This document shows, piece by piece, positions 1-6,688 of a stretch of 10,293 nucleotides of DNA. The notes beneath the pieces are model-generated. The model did not search any database. It was not told the origin of the DNA and was given only the letters and a program-made list of their open reading frames with translations. Both the position numbers and the translations under genes were made by a program. This stretch comes from Candidatus Ruminimicrobiellum caprinum. GTDB taxonomy: Bacteria > Elusimicrobiota > Endomicrobiia > Endomicrobiales > Endomicrobiaceae. The stretch covers positions 1 through 10,293 of the forward strand of contig JAFPUA010000133.1 in assembly GCA_017413305.1 (NCBI GenBank), written 5' to 3'. The number at the start of each line of letters is the position of its first letter. Within the stretch, counting starts at the first letter, position 1.

Positions 1-3000
1 AATATTGAGAGAAGTTATCCCAACTTAAATAAATTTTTCTGTTTAAAAAAAGAATCTTTAAGTTTTAATCCTGTCGCAATGATAAAAGAAGAAAGAAAAC
101 TTATAGATACATTGAGAACATATCTTTCCGATACACATACCGAACTGGAAATAGCCTATATCAGTGATTTTGAAAATTTTTATAAATCTTTTGTTACGGC
201 AGAGTTAACATCTGCACAATGGGAATATGTAAAAGTAGGTCTCGAAAAATTTAAAGAACTTTATGCAAAATATTCCGTGCAAAATGATGTTGCAAAACTG
301 CAAAAATACGAAACTCTTTTGACGGATTTCTATAATGTAAACACGGAAAGAAACTATACTTTTCTTAAAAATATGAACATATTATCCTCCGACCATCCGA
401 CCCTCAGACCTTCCGAACTTCCGAATGTTCTTAACTCTTCTAAAAAAATTCTCGTCCTCATTTCTGGTGGTTACCATACAGAGGGTATTACGGAAATACT
501 TAACAAAAATAATATCAGTAATATAACCATAACTCCGGAAGTTACAAAAGTTTCTTCATCAACAAGAAATACATATGAAAATCTTGTTGCTAAACAGGCG
601 ATGTCAGTTCGCCAAATGATAGCTTTGGGGCTTATAACAAACAAAAATATTTCATCTGCGGAACAAGTTTCTGCAGTAATGAACACAATGTTTAGAAATA
701 ATCCGCCAAACAATATAAATGTAAATATGCTTGCAACATATTGTAATCAGATATTTAATCAAGATGTATCTTTTTCTGTTCTTCCGGACGGGAAAACTAT
801 TGAAGTTTCTTTCCCTGACGGAACAAACCAAACGATAGATGTTGCCGGAGAAGTTGTAAATGTTGCCAAAGAGCTTACAACTCCTTCGTTGGGAGAGGAA
901 GAATCTTTAAAGTTTTCTCCGGGAAAATTTGTGCAATTAACAGGTGAAAAATTAAAAAGATATGTGAATTTTATAAATAAAACTTCTTTTGAATTCGGTA
1001 AAGATATTTTTGCTCCGCAGATATATCAAATATCTAAAGATGTTTGTGCTTTTTTAGTAGAAAATAAATGGTATCTTGGTAACGGAGCGATATTTGATAT
1101 CGCAATGTCGAATTATGAGGGGAAAAGTCTTGATGGAATAGAACCTATAATTTACGAATATATGCCTGGTTTTATGCAGGAAGGGTTGCTTGCCGCACAA
1201 GAACAGAAAGATAAGCCTGCTCCTAAAACTCCTTTTGGTGAAATTTTAAAGAGGGTTTCCAAAACGGTTATTACCATTGTTATGGCTTTGGTAATCGCTA
1301 TCAGTACCGTTGCCTGTGGAAGTGTTAAAAATGAACCTATAGAAAAGCCTGCCATTATTTTGAGTACAGAACAACAAAATTTCAATAGAGAAGTGAGTCT
1401 TTATTTGGATGAATTTTATGATAGTGACGGTAAATATAATTCTTTTATATATGATAATATGAATACAGATAATACTTATATCAACACTTATTTAATCTCT
1501 CTTCAAAATTTATATGATCAATCTTTGGCTGCTTTGTCGTATATGCAGATAGGCGAAATTGAAAAAGCTGAACAAATTTTTGATGCGATAAAAAATGATG
1601 ATACTTACTATAAATCCAATAAAGAAGGTGTCCGACAGCTTGGAGAAATTGTTTGGGTAGGAATTGCTGTTTCTCAATATAAAATTTTACAGGAGAAACA
1701 AGGTCTTGACAGCAGCAAATATGATGAAATATTAGATTTTGTAGATGATTATATGCGCCGTTGCAGGAATGTTGACGGTGGATACACCGGACAGACAAAT
1801 GTTTCATGGATATCGACCGAACATATGTGGGATGTTATTGCGTATCTTAATTTAAAAACGCAATTTGACGATTCTGAAATAGTAAAAAACCAGTTACTTG
1901 CATCGGCAAAGTATATATACAATAATTTATATGATGAAGAAAATGGAGTTTTTATAAGAGGTCATAATGATTATGGCTATGTGATGGATGCATCTGTGGC
2001 TTGGGCAGGGCAAGTTATAATAGCATTGAAGGACTATAATTTTGATATATACGAAGAGTCCGGACTGAATAATGTAGATATGGATCGTCTTTTAGATTTT
2101 GCCGAGAAGGAGTTTAAATTAACCGGCAAACAATATGAAAATCTCTATAAATGGAGTAACGATGCATCAAGCCCATGGAGTGCAGAATGGAGTTTGCAGT
2201 ATGCAATATTGTTAAATCTTTTAGGTTATCAAGATAGGGCAGATGCTATTTTGCAGGATACATTAAATTATTCACGCGATTTAGGGGCGGAATACGGATA
2301 TATAGTTTATTCCGATAAAAATGGTGTAAAAAATTATTTGCCCTACGGTTGGAATGTGTATGTTGTTAATTCCCTTTGTTCTACGGTTGGTCAGCGCACA
2401 CAACTTGAATATGGTGTATCATATTTGTGGTACATTAAAGAGATAGAAGGTATAGATTATTCGCACGATGCCGCTACAACTTTTGAATATAGTGCCATCC
2501 TGCCTTCCACATTTGCAAAAATAAATAATTTAATAATTGAAGGTTCTGCAACGACATTAAATATTTTAAAAACTATTTTAAAAGCGGAAACTTGGTTCTC
2601 GTTTACGCAGCCTATAGGTTTTTATAGGGCGCACAATTTAGAAAATAGAGTCGCTGCAGGGAGATTAGCACAAATAACAAATATTGCTAAGTTAGCAAGT
2701 TCTCTCGTTACAATTTCTGTCGTTTTTATTCTTCTGTCAATCAATCTCAGTCTTTTACCTTCTTTGGCTATATTGATTGGAACTTTTGTCGGTACAAGAT
2801 TGTTGGCTCTTTTTACAAATGTTACGATACATGCCATTATGGACTTTAGATTTATTAAAGCTTCCGGCTTAGAAGAGGCGATAAAAGAATATGGTAAAGA
2901 AAGAGTATCTTTTAATGAGGATGGAACAATATTTATTTCTGAGAAAAACCCCAAAGTGATTCCTTCTATGGCAACACCTTTTCCAAGCGTTTATTCGGAT

Positions 3001-4539
3001 GTTGAATATAATCGCACAACTTATATAATTACCGATGTCCCGGAAAATGCTAAAGATTTTAATTTTAGAAATGTTGGAAGTGTATTAAATAAAAATGGAG
3101 AAAAAGCAGATTTATTTTTAGGTGAGTATCGAGAAATATTAGTGCTTTATGCGAAAGATGCTGCTCCGGAAACGCTTGTAGACGAATTCCAAAAAAATCC
3201 TTACCTTATAAGACATTTCGGATTAAGATTTAAAAATGATTTTATTCAGATTGATATGGTAAATCCTGACAGGGAAGTATCTTATTCGCAATCCGGACAT
3301 ATTATCGTTGGGGCAAATGTTGTAAAAACAGGAGAATATATCGATTATAAAAAAGAAGCTGCTTTGGTGGCAAACAAAAAAGTTGATGCCGTAACAATAA
3401 ACCAAAATATTGCAGTGTTTATCAATGATGATGCATATGTTGTTGACGGAAATATTGTTTCAACAGTGAATGCTTTTGTAAGGGCTGAAACATTGGGAAC
3501 GGAAGCTAAAATTTTATTTACAAGCTCTTGCATCGACAACTTTATAAATTCTCTTGAAGGCGATGTGTATGAAAAAAAAATTGAGTTCAGAAAAATTATT
3601 AAAAAACTGAAAGATGAAAATAAAGAAATTTGTGTTGTGTTTGAAGATGATTCCAAAAATACTGACCTGAATAAATATTTTGATTATGGAATATTTAATT
3701 ATGTTGCTAACGGCACATATTTTGATGCTGTATCTGTGACAAAAACAAGAATAAAAATTGTTTCTAAATTAAGCGATATAGGGTCTTTTGACGGCAGTAT
3801 ATCTGTATTAAAAATAAGTGATTTTAAAGATGAAATTGATGAAACTTCCGGAATATTTACATTTTTAAATTCTGCAATTAATATCAGAAGAATAATGGCA
3901 GACAGAAAAATAGATTTTGTCAGACAGGCGGCCACGAACTTTGATTTTAATCAGATTCCTGAAATTTCACAGGATATAATTTCCGATATTATAAATTCCG
4001 ATGATGAAGAAAAGTTTGAACTTTTATCAACTTATTTGGAACCGTCCTCACAGATTTCTATTTACTATAATACATTGAAAGATTCGGAAAAAGTTGTGTT
4101 TACGGAAGAAATACTTAAAAGAATTTTAGCAGTAAACTATTTAAGACAACAAAATGTCAAACATGGTTTGCGTGACCATAAACTGGAAGTTCTTCTTGCA
4201 CAAGCACTTTATAAGTCTGTTGTTCCGAGCTATAATAAAAAGTCTGCTTCAGGTGTGCGTTATGACCGTTCTACTTGGGACATCATTGTTGAAGTATCGG
4301 CTTTTAAACAAGAGGTTCTTGGTATGACACCTGCCGGAGTATATAAATCTCTTAACGAACTTCTTTCTCGTTTCGCACCTCTTGCACTGGAACAGTCTGA
4401 TCCCGATGCAATTTTTGCAATTCTTGATCTCATTCCTATATACGCTGACAAGAATATAGCTCCTATAGACCCATCAAACATTGAGTTTATTAATAGTGAT
4501 ACTTTGGCAGGTCTTCGCTCTGTTCTTGCATCTGCATAG
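1..4539 (+). CDS. Very large membrane-associated protein of unknown function, 5' partial (GGYHTEG region, internal signal-like segment, toroid-like region, TM pair)
   Basis: I do not recognise a named gene. The frame has no stop from base 1 to the TAG at 4537-4539, so it is cut by the left edge. The first ATG (79) has no Shine-Dalgarno sequence and the 26 codons before it read as ordinary protein, so 79 is probably not the start. Numbering from that Met: residues 1-390 include GGYHTEGI (130-137); about 391-412 is a hydrophobic helix preceded by KRVSK and ending TVAC-GS (Cys413), resembling a lipoprotein signal peptide; about 428-795 is helix-rich with many Trp/Tyr (including STEHMWD near 579-585), suggesting an alpha/alpha toroid as in six-hairpin glycosidases; 873-893 and 895-914 are adjacent membrane helices; 915-1486 is unassigned, partly alternating strand/helix. 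Similar giant proteins are, from memory, found in Elusimicrobiota and Omnitrophota. A carbohydrate or cell-envelope role is only a guess. Codon use looks like that of the downstream genes. Coding status is sure; function is not. Confidence 0.85.
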   Translation, partial: NIERSYPNLNKFFCLKKESLSFNPVAMIKEERKLIDTLRTYLSDTHTELEIAYISDFENFYKSFVTAELTSAQWEYVKVGLEKFKELYAKYSVQNDVAKLQKYETLLTDFYNVNTERNYTFLKNMNILSSDHPTLRPSELPNVLNSSKKILVLISGGYHTEGITEILNKNNISNITITPEVTKVSSSTRNTYENLVAKQAMSVRQMIALGLITNKNISSAEQVSAVMNTMFRNNPPNNINVNMLATYCNQIFNQDVSFSVLPDGKTIEVSFPDGTNQTIDVAGEVVNVAKELTTPSLGEEESLKFSPGKFVQLTGEKLKRYVNFINKTSFEFGKDIFAPQIYQISKDVCAFLVENKWYLGNGAIFDIAMSNYEGKSLDGIEPIIYEYMPGFMQEGLLAAQEQKDKPAPKTPFGEILKRVSKTVITIVMALVIAISTVACGSVKNEPIEKPAIILSTEQQNFNREVSLYLDEFYDSDGKYNSFIYDNMNTDNTYINTYLISLQNLYDQSLAALSYMQIGEIEKAEQIFDAIKNDDTYYKSNKEGVRQLGEIVWVGIAVSQYKILQEKQGLDSSKYDEILDFVDDYMRRCRNVDGGYTGQTNVSWISTEHMWDVIAYLNLKTQFDDSEIVKNQLLASAKYIYNNLYDEENGVFIRGHNDYGYVMDASVAWAGQVIIALKDYNFDIYEESGLNNVDMDRLLDFAEKEFKLTGKQYENLYKWSNDASSPWSAEWSLQYAILLNLLGYQDRADAILQDTLNYSRDLGAEYGYIVYSDKNGVKNYLPYGWNVYVVNSLCSTVGQRTQLEYGVSYLWYIKEIEGIDYSHDAATTFEYSAILPSTFAKINNLIIEGSATTLNILKTILKAETWFSFTQPIGFYRAHNLENRVAAGRLAQITNIAKLASSLVTISVVFILLSINLSLLPSLAILIGTFVGTRLLALFTNVTIHAIMDFRFIKASGLEEAIKEYGKERVSFNEDGTIFISEKNPKVIPSMATPFPSVYSDVEYNRTTYIITDVPENAKDFNFRNVGSVLNKNGEKADLFLGEYREILVLYAKDAAPETLVDEFQKNPYLIRHFGLRFKNDFIQIDMVNPDREVSYSQSGHIIVGANVVKTGEYIDYKKEAALVANKKVDAVTINQNIAVFINDDAYVVDGNIVSTVNAFVRAETLGTEAKILFTSSCIDNFINSLEGDVYEKKIEFRKIIKKLKDENKEICVVFEDDSKNTDLNKYFDYGIFNYVANGTYFDAVSVTKTRIKIVSKLSDIGSFDGSISVLKISDFKDEIDETSGIFTFLNSAINIRRIMADRKIDFVRQAATNFDFNQIPEISQDIISDIINSDDEEKFELLSTYLEPSSQISIYYNTLKDSEKVVFTEEILKRILAVNYLRQQNVKHGLRDHKLEVLLAQALYKSVVPSYNKKSASGVRYDRSTWDIIVEVSAFKQEVLGMTPAGVYKSLNELLSRFAPLALEQSDPDAIFAILDLIPIYADKNIAPIDPSNIEFINSDTLAGLRSVLASA

Positions 4540-4566
4540 GCTTTATCATTTCACTCTTTCACTTTT

Positions 4567-4600
4567 TTAGCAAAAAATTTGCAGAGCAATTTTTTGTTGA
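4567..4600 (+). terminator. Weak AT-rich hairpin, possible terminator of the giant gene
   Basis: CAAAAAATT at 4571-4579 is the exact reverse complement of AATTTTTTG at 4588-4596, with an 8-base loop. Wobble pairs could extend the stem outward to 4567/4600. It lies 31 bases after the stop codon of the giant gene, where a terminator would be expected. The stem has only one G-C pair and the T-run is within its 3' arm rather than after it, so it is a poor intrinsic terminator. It may be chance in AT-rich DNA. Confidence 0.3.
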
Positions 4601-4626
4601 CTATCTCCCAATTAAAATGTTATAAT
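4597..4626 (+). promoter_or_regulatory. Sigma-70-type promoter for tRNA-Leu and possibly the tig operon
   Basis: The -35 element TTGACT (4597-4602) matches five of six consensus bases. The -10 element TATAAT (4621-4626) matches all six. The spacer is 18 bases. Transcription would start near 4633, about a dozen bases before the tRNA 5' end at 4645, which is a typical short leader. No clear terminator separates the tRNA from tig, so this is also the best visible promoter for tig-clpP-clpX-lon. No CIRCE or CtsR-like operator was seen beside it. Confidence 0.75.
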
Positions 4627-4644
4627 AATTAATCTTTATACAAT

Positions 4645-4726
4645 GCGGATATGGCGGAATTGGCAGACGCGTATGGCTTAGGACCATATACCGTAAGGTG
4701 TGGGGGTTCAAGTCCCTCTATCCGCA
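4645..4726 (+). tRNA. tRNA-Leu (anticodon UAG)
   Basis: The full cloverleaf can be folded by hand. The acceptor stem GCGGATA (4645-4651) pairs exactly with TATCCGC (4719-4725), with A4726 as discriminator. The anticodon stem TATGG (4672-4676) pairs with CCATA (4684-4688) around loop CTTAGGA, giving anticodon UAG (4679-4681), which reads CUA and probably other CUN leucine codons. A long variable arm (4689-4701, ACC pairing with GGT) is the type II hallmark of tRNA-Leu. The T stem GGGGG/CCCTC has one G-U pair around loop TTCAAGT. The 3' CCA is not encoded, since TTTT follows A4726, so a CCA-adding enzyme is required. A strong promoter lies just upstream and tig begins 43 bases downstream. Confidence 0.97.
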
Positions 4727-4757
4727 TTTTGGTGTAATAATAAAAAATAAAATATAT

Positions 4758-4763
4758 GGAGAG
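4758..4763 (+). promoter_or_regulatory. Ribosome binding site fixing the tig start at 4770
   Basis: GGAGAG lies six bases before the ATG at 4770. It decides the start: the same frame stays open upstream to an ATG at 4698, but that codon is inside the tRNA variable arm and cannot be a real start. Confidence 0.85.
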
Positions 4764-4769
4764 AATCAA

Positions 4770-6068
4770 ATGTGTGCAGCAAAGTATGAATTTAAATCAA
4801 AAGTTTTGGAAAAGAAACCATGTTCAATATCTATGGAAGTAGAAATTGCTTCCGCTCAGACAGAGCCGGAATTGAACAATGTTTATAAAAACATTCAGTC
4901 ATCGGCAAAAATTGCAGGTTTCAGAGCAGGTAAAGTGCCGATGGATATGGTAAAGAAAAATTATTCCGATCTTGCAAGGGAAAAATTAATTGAAAATCTT
5001 ATTCAGAAAACAGTTTTTAATGTTTTGGAACAGGAAAAATTTGTTCCTTTAACAATGCCTGTGATTACGAATATCGATTATGATTTCGGTAAAGATTTGA
5101 AATATTCTTTTAAAGCGGAATGCCAGCCCGAAGTTACCGCAAAAGATTATAAAGAGATAAAAATAAATAAAGAAATAAACAAAATTACTGATGAAAAAAT
5201 AAATGCTGAGGTTGAAGTTCTTCGTGACAGAAACGCAAGTCTTGTTGTTGCAGAAGATGGTGTTGTAAAAAAAGATAGTTTTGCTATTGTAAGTTATGAA
5301 GGTTTTATGGACGGCAAAGCAGTAGAGAAAATAAAAGCTAAAGAATTTATGATAGATTTGTCAGCGCCTAACACATTGCAGGGCTTCAAAGACGGTCTTG
5401 TTAATGCTAAGAAAGGCGAAACAAAAGATATCGAAATCGAATATCCTAAAGATTATTTAAATAAAGAACTTGCCGGAAAAAAAGTTTTGTTTAAAACAAC
5501 AATTGAAGAAGTAAAGAACAAAAAACTTCCTGAACTTAATGATGATTTAGCAAAAGATATAGGTCTTGAAAATCTTGAAGATTTAAAAAAGAGAATTAAA
5601 GAATCTTTGGAAGCTGAAGAAGTAAGACGCCAGAATTCTGATATGGAAAGACAAATTGTTGAACATCTTTTGAAAACAAATAAATTTGATGTTCCCGAAT
5701 CCGTTGTTGCAAATCAGAAAAATTATTTGATAAAAAGAATGTCGGATTATATGAAGAGCCAAGGTGCAAACGAAGATTTTATTAAAAAACAAGTAGAATC
5801 TTCAGAAGCAAAATATGCTGAAGAAGCAGAAAAGAATGTTCGTCTTGCTTATATTTTAAATTCTATTTGCAGTATTGAAAAATTAGAAGTAACAAAAGAA
5901 GATTTGGATGCAGAAAAACAGAAAATGATTGATTCCAATCCTCAGAGAAAAGAAGATGTAGAAAATTATTTTAAAGAAAATCTTGAAAATATTTCTTCAT
6001 CTATGAAAGAAGAAAAAATATTTAAGTTTTTAACCGACAATGCTAAAATAACAGAAACTACGAAATAG
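4770..6068 (+). CDS. tig: Trigger factor, ribosome-bound chaperone / peptidyl-prolyl isomerase
   Basis: Trigger factor binds the ribosome at the exit tunnel and shields and helps fold nascent chains in the cytoplasm. The 432-residue product is the usual family length. The N-terminal ribosome-binding domain (about 1-122) carries the signature GFRAGKVP at 50-57, matching GFRKGKVP of E. coli, the loop that contacts the ribosome. The FKBP-type isomerase domain follows at about 165-250 (YEGFMDGKAVEK, then LQGFKDGLVNAKKGE). The rest is a charged, helical C-terminal chaperone domain, interrupted in sequence by the FKBP domain as in the family. ATG at 4770 is chosen for its good Shine-Dalgarno and because longer versions run into the tRNA. 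It heads a cluster with clpP, clpX and lon, and its stop codon is part of the clpP ribosome binding site. A probable shared promoter lies before the tRNA. Confidence 0.96.
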   Translation: MCAAKYEFKSKVLEKKPCSISMEVEIASAQTEPELNNVYKNIQSSAKIAGFRAGKVPMDMVKKNYSDLAREKLIENLIQKTVFNVLEQEKFVPLTMPVITNIDYDFGKDLKYSFKAECQPEVTAKDYKEIKINKEINKITDEKINAEVEVLRDRNASLVVAEDGVVKKDSFAIVSYEGFMDGKAVEKIKAKEFMIDLSAPNTLQGFKDGLVNAKKGETKDIEIEYPKDYLNKELAGKKVLFKTTIEEVKNKKLPELNDDLAKDIGLENLEDLKKRIKESLEAEEVRRQNSDMERQIVEHLLKTNKFDVPESVVANQKNYLIKRMSDYMKSQGANEDFIKKQVESSEAKYAEEAEKNVRLAYILNSICSIEKLEVTKEDLDAEKQKMIDSNPQRKEDVENYFKENLENISSSMKEEKIFKFLTDNAKITETTK

Positions 6069-6072
6069 GAGA
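6067..6072 (+). promoter_or_regulatory. Ribosome binding site of clpP, overlapping the tig stop codon
   Basis: AGGAGA begins within the TAG stop of tig (6066-6068) and lies six bases before the GTG at 6079. This supports the non-ATG start and suggests that ribosomes ending tig help clpP translation. Confidence 0.8.
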
Positions 6073-6078
6073 AATATA

Positions 6079-6687
6079 GTGCCGAATTTTATTCCTACAG
6101 TAATCGACAGAAGTGCCAACGGTTCAGTTGGTTATGATATATATTCAAGACTTTTAAAAGATAGAGTTATTTTTGTAGGCGGAGCAGAAGGTGCCGTTAC
6201 GACGGATTCTGCAAATGCCTTAATTGCACAGCTTCTGTACTTAGATGCTGAAGACAATACTAAAGATATTAATTTGTATATAAACTCTCCCGGAGGTATG
6301 GTAACTGCGGGTTTGGCAGTTTATGATACTATGCAATATATTAAAAGCCCTATTACCACTATATGTATGGGTATGGCAATGTCTTTTGGTGCAGTTCTTC
6401 TTGCTGCAGGCAGCAAAGGTAAAAGATATGCTCTTGAACATTCCAGAATAATGATTCATCAGCCGTTAATTTACGGCGGGGGAATTTCCGGACAAGTTAC
6501 AGACATAGATTTGGAAGCAAAAGAACTTATCCTTACTAAGAGTAAACTTGCAGATATTTTAGCAGCTCATACGGGACAGCCTAAAGATAAAATAATTGCA
6601 GACACTGAAAGAAACTATTATATGTCAGCACAAGAAGCAAAAGAGTACGGAATAATTGATGAAGTAATTGTTTCAGGGAAAAAATAA
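6079..6687 (+). CDS. clpP: ATP-dependent Clp protease proteolytic subunit, Asp-to-Asn catalytic variant
   Basis: ClpP forms the double seven-membered barrel that hydrolyses proteins delivered by ClpX or other Clp ATPases. The 202-residue product starts at GTG with a strong Shine-Dalgarno. Family landmarks are clear: YDIYSRLLKDRVIF, LYINSPGG (oxyanion region), the nucleophile Ser102 in MAMSFGAVLLAAG, and His127 in IMIHQP. The third catalytic position is unusual: DTERNYYMS has Asn179 where E. coli has Asp (DTERDRFLS). Compared with the E. coli sequence as I remember it, there are about three extra residues after His127 (HQPLIYGGGISGQ against HQPLGGYQGQ) and about three near residues 38-44. The Ser-His spacing is normal at 25 residues. 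A Ser-His-Asn triad is known in Listeria ClpP1, so this need not mean inactivity. It lies 10 bases after tig and 1 base before clpX, so ClpX is the likely partner. No cleavable propeptide is obvious. Confidence 0.95.
   Translation: MPNFIPTVIDRSANGSVGYDIYSRLLKDRVIFVGGAEGAVTTDSANALIAQLLYLDAEDNTKDINLYINSPGGMVTAGLAVYDTMQYIKSPITTICMGMAMSFGAVLLAAGSKGKRYALEHSRIMIHQPLIYGGGISGQVTDIDLEAKELILTKSKLADILAAHTGQPKDKIIADTERNYYMSAQEAKEYGIIDEVIVSGKK
6675..6680 (+). promoter_or_regulatory. Ribosome binding site of clpX inside the 3' end of clpP
   Basis: AGGGAA lies eight bases before the ATG at 6689, within the last codons of clpP. It favours ATG 6689 over an in-frame alternative codon at 6668, which would add seven residues overlapping clpP. 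The arrangement implies translational coupling between the two partners. Confidence 0.7.
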
Positions 6688-6688
6688 A

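Noticed and set aside
79..81. ATG as the start of the giant gene
   Set aside because: There is no Shine-Dalgarno before it and the same frame is open back to base 1 with protein-like sequence, so it is more likely an internal Met.
52..918. Similar DNA GAATCTTTAA-GTTTT near 52 and near 901, coding ESLSFNP and ESLKFSP
   Set aside because: Similarity does not extend beyond about seven residues, so it is not convincing evidence of a domain duplication.
471..3935. Several minus-strand open frames of 60-110 codons across the giant gene
   Set aside because: They lie opposite a continuous coding frame, lack ribosome binding sites and resemble no family; they are antisense shadows.
4540..4644. CIRCE or CtsR-type heat-shock operator before the cluster
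   Set aside because: No TTAGCACTC/GAGTGCTAA inverted repeat or CtsR direct repeat can be found in the gap.
4727..4757. Second promoter for tig between the tRNA and the gene
   Set aside because: Only generic AT-rich TAATAA-like strings are present, with no -35 hexamer at proper spacing.
4698..4769. Longer trigger factor beginning at an ATG (or equivalent start codon) near 4698
   Set aside because: That position lies inside the tRNA-Leu variable arm. The ATG at 4770 has a good ribosome binding site and gives the normal family N terminus.
6668..6688. Seven-residue longer ClpX overlapping clpP
   Set aside because: The ATG at 6689 is correctly spaced from AGGGAA and its product has the usual ClpX length; the upstream codon has no ribosome binding site.
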